Positions 58,362 through 64,000 of a stretch of DNA of 64,000 nt are shown piece by piece (positions within the stretch are counted from its first letter, which is position 1; every line of letters begins with the position of its first letter). The stretch is from Epiperipatus broadwayi (lineage: Eukaryota; Onychophora; Udeonychophora; Euonychophora; Peripatidae). The position numbers and the translations under genes are program-made. The stretch spans positions 4,482,501 through 4,546,500 of the forward strand of contig JAQFVV010000030.1 in the NCBI GenBank assembly GCA_028023455.1, written 5' to 3'. Under the pieces are notes generated by a model that saw only the letters and a program-made list of their open reading frames with translations, searched no databases and was not told where the DNA came from.

Positions 58362-59939
58362 ATTAAAGTAATTTCCTTGAATTATTAAATTGAAAACATT
58401 TTTATAAAGCATGTTTATATATATTATTTGAAGTATATTTCTAATATTTAATGTAATGGGTGCTTTATAATTAACAATTTTATAATTAATGAATATAAAT
58501 AAATATAAGAAGTAATTTTCTTTTGAGTGGTATGTTAAAGAATTATAATTTCTTTGTTCCTAATATGAAAGATACTTTCTATATCTGTTTTCGTATCATT
58601 AATTTGAATTATTTGAAAGTAAGACAAAAGAGTTACTAATGAATAATATTTTTACCTAATTTTTCATATTGTTAGGTTCAACTCTAAATTATCTTAAATA
58701 TCATAAGAATTAAGAGGTTATTAAATGTTTAGGTATTTAGCCTTTATTGGTACATAATTAGATATGAATGAAATTAGAGTTTTATTTTGTATATTATTAT
58801 CTTTAAAATCAATCACAAATTATGCTTCCCCCTTCCCTAATGCAATTTGAGAATGTTTTTAATTTTTATTTTTATGAGATTAGTCAAATAATTTAAATAT
58901 TTAGGTTCAAGAATACAAAAATTGGACAGTTACAATAGTTGTAGGCTACATAATTGCCCAGTCACAAAATTCAGGTGTAGCTGCAGTACAAGTTATAAAT
59001 GAAATTCTATGGAGAAGTCCAAAGATACTAAACCATTTTAATAGCACTTTATAGTAAAAACAATTACTGTGTGCATTGGATTTCTGACTTTCAATGCTCA
59101 TATCTTAATTAAAAACAATCAGGGAACAAATAATTTTAAAAAATTTTCAGGAGAAAAAAAGAAAACAGACAAAGAAAATCTTTGACCATTGATCATTTTT
59201 TATTAATCTGAGCTAGGATGAAATAGTGAATGCCCATGCCTTATTCACTCCAATTTTATTTAAGTATAAATTTGGTCACTTAACTACTGGAGGCATTCAA
59301 TCAAGAGCACGATGTGCAGTGCTAAATATTCAAGAAATTAATATTTGTGTTGGGGGAGGGAGAATCAATGGTCTGGCATTCGGTCAACTCAAATACAATT
59401 ACTAGCTTTTTAATAACAGTGATTTTAATATACATCATTAGACCTGAAATTATCTTGACTGCTATAAAACAGACTTATCTTCTGATAGATTTTCATCTCA
59501 CCCAAAGCAATGCCATTCTGATTGTAATGCTTTGCATAAGTCTCATTTACTAAGTCAAAGACTTATGATTTGGAGGTGAATAACACAGGTGATGAATGAA
59601 CATATAAAAATTTTGCAGTTTTAATTTTAATAAAGAACAACTATTGATAAGCAAATATTCTATAAAAACAAAAATAAATGAATTTAGGAAAAGTTACTGA
59701 TTTTAGCTTTTTCAGAATTTCAAAATATGATATACATGTATAAACAACATCCCATTAATAGTTAAATCCCCCAGCCAGATAGTTGATTAATAAAACCTCA
59801 AAATATCTAGTCAACATACCATTGCAGTCAAATTCCTTACTACATTAGGTGTTTCAATTCAAATAAGTCTTTAGACTATTCTGGAGAAACAAAAACAGTC
59901 CCAAGCATTATACATATTGACTTGAAAACAGGAAATGTT

Positions 59940-60200
59940 TATCTGAAAATTTGTGATGATAGGGATTTTACCTGTAATTATATATTGAACTATTTCCATC
60001 ATCTGTTAATAATTATGAAATATTTTTAAAAGATATCTAACTTTATTTAAACTTTTAAATACATTCAACTGTTAGCAAAGCATACAGATTAATTTATTAC
60101 AACATTTTGAGTGCTCTTTTTTACTCATCTCTTCTTCAAATGTTGCTGGCCTTACCAGTGAAAGTACTAGCATGGAAATTGAACCTTCGATTTTAGTTTT
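59940..60200 (-). repeat. PLE 3 conserved 3' tail
   Basis: On the minus strand: GGCCAGCAACATTTGAAGAA, then ACTCAAAATGTTG, then AACAGTTGAATG, GATGATGGAAATAG and ATCATCACAAATTTTCAG. The order equals the PLE 2b tail (50460-50935). CAACAT and ATGTTG could close a hairpin. Confidence 0.75.
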
Positions 60201-60529
60201 GTGAATTTAAGATAATGCTTGCTCTTACTAATTAGGCTATTCTGAAAAACCAAGTCACTAGAAATTTTATATATTTATCTATGAAGATTCTCTTGGTTTC
60301 TCCAGTTTTTTTAAGGGCAAGGTTAATGAGTAGTTTTGAAATATTATGAATTATTTACATTAGACTGATTTATAAAGTTATCTACTATAAATGTGAATGG
60401 TTTATACAAATTTTACTTTTTACTTTCTGCCTGTTATTTTTCTTGTCCAATGTATTTTAGGTCCATTTGGTTTTTCTTTTTAATCATTACTTTTTGTTCT
60501 TTTAATTACGTATTTTGAAATGAGTCAGA

Positions 60530-60720
60530 TGATTTCAGCCATATATGTTCTTCCATATTCACATGGTATTTCATAGATGCAGTTTTTGTTTTTCAATATT
60601 TGCAGTTTGTGTTTTATAGAAGTTAGACTTTTTCATAGGGCACTTATGACTTTGGAAAGGAATCTTAATATACTGATCACAGATTTACTTTAGTTTAGCT
60701 GCAATTACTAATATCTATGG
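60530..60720 (-). pseudogene. PLE 3 GIY-YIG domain remnant
   Basis: The minus strand reads KVISALWKSLTSIKHK..., then NKNCIYEIPCEYGRTYMAE, then a stop. GIY is IY and YIG is YMA, so it is decayed. Confidence 0.65.
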
Positions 60721-61188
60721 ATATGCTTTAATACCTATAATTGTTTTTATGGTGTTTCTTTTAATTGGCTATTTCATAATGATAGCTGATGGATAAGTAT
60801 TTTTCATGAGAGTTTATGCTTTATGATTTTTCTTTTTCCAAGTTATTGGTTTCTGAATAAGAATTTTTATTCTGATTAGAGTGTGTGAGTTTTCTGTTGA
60901 TTGTAATTTTGATTTTGCTATGAGGGAATCTTGTCAAAAGAAAATTAAGAACTGTAATGTCTGTTCTTGTTTTAATTCTATTGTGAACTTAATTAAAAGA
61001 ACATAATTATTGATAGTATCCAGAATGTTTGTAGAAATGCTTTACCGTATGGCCATAGAAAAGCCAGACTTTAATTGTAGATAGAATTTTATTTATGGTT
61101 GTAGTTTCAAGTTCTTCCATGTAAATATTGCTGATCAGAGATAGCAATAAGGAATCAAAAAGCATCTTTTGATTTTGTTGGAAGAATT

Positions 61189-61800
61189 CTATAGTATATA
61201 ATAATAGTATGCTGTGCAGAATGTTAAGTGTAATAAACTATCAATTGGAAGAATTATTCTGGTTTGTACACTACTATTGGTATTTAATCTTTTTTTTACA
61301 TTAGATAATGCTTTATCACAGAGTACTTTTGTGATTAAGTTTTTCACATCAAAATTTCCCAATATGTTAGTTCTTTCACTTTTCATGTTGATTAATTCTA
61401 CAATTTTCTTAGAATCTCTAACATAGAACTGTCTCTTCTATGCCAAAGGACTAAGAACATTAGAATTTTTGATATAGTGAGTTTTCAGAATTAACAATAG
61501 ATCTTAATGGAACCTGGCCTTTATTGATTTTAGATGACCACAAAGATGTGGAATTTTTGCCAAAATATGTCAATCTAATTTTTTCTGAATCATTGAAATA
61601 GTTGTGATCAGGGATGCTTTCTGAATAATATTTACAGTTGTGATTCATAGCTAGTATGGGACTTTTAGTCTGTTGGGAGAAGCTCTTATTGTATCATAAT
61701 TACTATTATCCATTTACAAATGTTACATTGCTCTTGCTAGCAGGAAGAATGCTTATAGATTTGTCTAGTTTAAGATTTAATAGATTTTTCTCTCAACATA
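61189..61800 (-). pseudogene. PLE 3 reverse transcriptase, N-terminal half
   Basis: Two frames (61460-61648 and 61189-61386) carry LTYFGKNSTSLWSSKINKG then PLRSIVNS, and FDVKNLITKVL, matching the conserved PLRPIV and FDV-L-TNV blocks. The YVDD box is not preserved in a readable frame. Confidence 0.75.
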
Positions 61801-62003
61801 AGTGATATTAGATTTGTATTGTTGGTGTCTCATTTTCCAGCGTAATTTTGCTTTCTCTTAACAAAGTCTCACTTGCAGTCTAAATAATTCTGTCTGGGAA
61901 TGAATGAGAGGATTTAGTTATAAGCTTTTAGAAGCTGATTGGAAAACTTATGAAATCTTTATCAGTAAATTTATTTTTTAACAAAGATTATTAAAGTCAA
62001 CAT

Positions 62004-62497
62004 TGAGAAGGGTGTAAGACAAGGTAACTCCATATCTCCAAAACTTTTTACAGCAGTGCTGCAAGAAATATTTTGTGGATTAAAATGGGAAGCTATAGGA
62101 GTGAAAGTAAATGGAGATTATTTAAGTCATTTAGATTTTGCAGATGATGTAGTTGTTTTTGCAACTTATGCTTCAGAGCTGCAGGAAATGTTGCAGGAGT
62201 TATCAGATGAAAGTAGGACTAAAGATAAATGTTAAAAGACTAAAGTAAAGTTTAATGGATTTTCTCAAAATATGAAAATAAAGATTGATTATGATGAATT
62301 AGAAGAAGTTAACAGTTACAAACAACTTGGTCAGATTATTAATACATATGGAAACATAATGGATGAAATTAATCATAGGATTAAACTTGGTTGGAGTGCT
62401 TTTGGTAGAAATAACTTGATACTAAAAGGAAATATATCTACGTGTCTGTAAAGGAAGATTTTTAATAAATGTGTTTTACCTGTTCTTACTTATGTAT
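62004..62497 (+). pseudogene. RTE-type LINE copy 3, second piece (RT)
   Basis: It continues from 58361 after the PLE insertion and encodes GVRQGNSISPKLF, FADDVVVFATYA and the RT thumb region up to PVLTY, where it ends exactly like copy 2. D of GDS is N here. Confidence 0.88.
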
Positions 62498-63152
62498 CAA
62501 TAATGAAAGAAAGAAACAGTGCACTGGCAAAGACAGTACTATCAGGCTTCTGAATTTTAGGCTATTAAGATCATATATAATTTTCAATGATTATCCAATT
62601 TTGACAGGCAATGTCTTCCAAATTATTTATGAGGACGAATAGTTTTAATTTTAACAGTATACAAGCCTAACACGAGCATCAGTTTTGAAAGAAACTTTTT
62701 AAATTCCAACCATCAATAAAGATATTAAATGTATATATATTTTGCTCTAAATCTTTTTTTTTCTGACTCTTACTTTTCTCATACGGCACATATTAAACCT
62801 ATTATTTTGAAATTTCCTTGTGAGTATATGATATTTTTAGTTATTAAAATGATTCTAAAATTTTAAATACAATTTCAATAAATATTTATGCCTTTAATAT
62901 TATTGTGAGAGGAAGTTTTGATAAACATATCTTCGAATTATTGCTCGCGAGTAACAAGCACACGGTATTTCCAGCACGCAAATAACACTTTATTTTTCGA
63001 AATAGTAATCTATAAACCGAAATATAATTTATATTACTTTAAAATTTATTGAAAATATTAATTGAAAGTGTAAAAAAAAAAGTTTTACAAACAATAATCT
63101 TTTAAAATAATATATTTTTGAACGATATACTGCCGTAGGGAAAAAAATTAGC

Positions 63153-63183
<31 letters not shown>

Positions 63184-63439
63184 CAGACCGAAAATCACGT
63201 TTTGTTTTATTTACAAAAAAAAAAAACCACTTTTAGAGTAAATAATTAAAAAAACAGATCGCTTTTTACAAAGTCATACTTTAAAAATACATCGATTCAT
63301 GAAATGGTGAAATAGAATGTAAAATTATTACGTTTGACCGTATATTTAAATAGTTATGACTTTATAAATTATTCACCCCTGTACATTATAGGCCCTGAAT
63401 GTTTTAAGTACTATGTTCATAAACGTTAGCAATGAGGCA

Positions 63440-63740
63440 TTTAGAGGTTGCTGTTTTTACCGTGTGTAACGTGGAGAAACAGCGCCGCGTAGTGGGCTAG
63501 AATCTTGGTAGTTTCTGATAGCAGACGACACATAAGCTCGATGTGTTTACGGCAATCAGCGCCACCTAGGTTCTTGGTAGCAGACGACGCAAGCTGCCAG
63601 CCAGCTTGTGGAAAGTTCCTGTGCGTACGCATGGTGAACAGCGCCACCTATCGGCAGAAAAAGCGTCGACTGCTTTTGAGGCCCCTACCCTGTATGTTCT
63701 GTGTTTTCACACAGAAACAGCGCCTCTAGCGGCGACAGTA
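63440..63740. promoter_or_regulatory. CpG-rich block with CTCF-like sites (right arm copy)
   Basis: CAGCGCCACCTA at 63557-63568 and 63639-63650, the inverse of the left-arm sites. A small local change (CGTCGACTG for CGTCGTCTG) near 63665 separates the arms. Confidence 0.55.
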
Positions 63741-63879
63741 CAGTCTGCAAATATATCAAGCTAAAGAAAACAGGGTTTAAATAATTTCTGATATTGTATA
63801 ATGATTAAAGATAACTGCATATCATTTGACAAAATAAAGCATTTAAACTATCTATATTAAATTTAAATTATATATATTG

Positions 63880-64000
63880 TTTATAACACTTCTTTCATAT
63901 ACACTTCGATGCAAACAAATTTTTTAAAAAACTTATTTTCCTTACAGTTTCGACTGTCCAGCAGTCTTCATCAGAGCTCTAATCATCTTCTCTGCTTTAA
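63880..64000. mobile_element. Family 1 foldback, cut by the window end
   Basis: The left arm TTCTTTCATATACACT, then the minus-strand hammerhead-like motif at 63940-63977 (CTGATGA, stem II GACT/AGTC, GAAA, ACTGT, A as the cleavage base, AGG). The right half lies outside the window. Confidence 0.8.

Larger units (their letters stand above)
58362..61992 (-). mobile_element. Penelope-like element 3, degraded, inserted in LINE copy 3
   Basis: A 3631-bp insertion flanked by AAAGTCAACAT at 58351-58361 and 61993-62003. On the minus strand, in order: DKSISILPASKSNVTF (about 61720-61780), SSKINKGQVPLRSIVNSENS (in 61460-61648), LGNFDVKNLITKVL (in 61189-61386), PLE connector sequence, then IYEIPCEYGRTYMAE (GIY-YIG, about 60540-60590). 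These are the hallmark blocks of PLE reverse transcriptase followed by its endonuclease. About 2.1 kb of 3' tail follows. Stops and frameshifts are frequent. Confidence 0.85.
61993..63751. repeat. Right arm of large inverted duplication
   Basis: Near-identical reverse complement of 53325-55090, including LINE end, AT-rich middle and CpG block. With 58263-58361 the arm is about 1.85 kb; the PLE insertion splits it. Confidence 0.92.

Overview
This is nuclear DNA from an invertebrate animal. It is very AT-rich, has long (AAT)n microsatellites, one exon with a clear splice acceptor, and otherwise mobile elements: Penelope-like, RTE-type LINE, Ty3/gypsy, tRNA-derived SINE and hAT-type. An arthropod is my best guess, held weakly, because nothing here fixes the phylum. 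The only host gene I can support is the last exon of a C2H2 zinc-finger gene (13862-15007).

The main result is a large set of hammerhead ribozyme (HHR) motifs in at least three, probably five, sequence families. All are the minimal type I form: CTGANGA, stem II, GAAA, a 4-8 nt (often palindromic) stem III, then a stem I closed across the cleavage site. They sit in short foldback elements that often carry one ribozyme in each arm, and in Penelope-like element (PLE) tails. Family 2 (best copies 9800-9839 and 56039-56078) lies in about 200-630 bp foldbacks ending in CAAAACTCTCCATACAGT-type arms. Family 3 (best 30481-30524) is fused to a tRNA-like Pol III A/B-box module. Family 1 (21-402, 12078-12336, 51669-51970, 63880-end) has weaker stem I and includes a three-unit tandem array. 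Family 4 (52799-52842) lies just downstream of a PLE coding end. A divergent copy is at 15682-15719. Family 1 and 2 insertions have 14-15 bp target-site duplications, which point to retrotransposition rather than cut-and-paste transfer.

Layout: 1-13.5 kb holds foldbacks, a SINE, a 5'-truncated PLE (8.14-9.10 kb) and an HHR foldback next to it. 13.86-15.06 kb is the zinc-finger exon. 16.147-21.644 kb is a full-length but broken Ty3/gypsy element on the minus strand with two 703-bp LTRs and a 5-bp TSD. 23-25 kb holds family 3 and family 2 HHR elements. 25.9 kb and 38.6 kb are (AAT)n arrays. 30-36 kb holds a family 3 foldback, a family 2 foldback, a SINE and an RTE-type LINE with a long RT ORF. 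40.1 kb is a 446-bp palindrome. 48.9-50.9 kb holds two diverging PLE fragments, one interrupted by an hAT-type element and a family 2 element. 51.6-53 kb holds family 1 and family 4 HHR elements.

53.3-63.75 kb is a large inverted duplication. Its arms of about 1.85 kb each contain a CpG-rich block with CTCF-like sites at about 80-bp spacing and the same truncated RTE-type LINE end. The right arm is split by a 3.63-kb degraded PLE with an 11-bp TSD. The nesting gives an order of events: LINE insertion and truncation, then inverted duplication, then PLE insertion in one arm. Nearly all element ORFs are broken. The window reads as a layered record of ribozyme-bearing retroelements, not a gene cluster.
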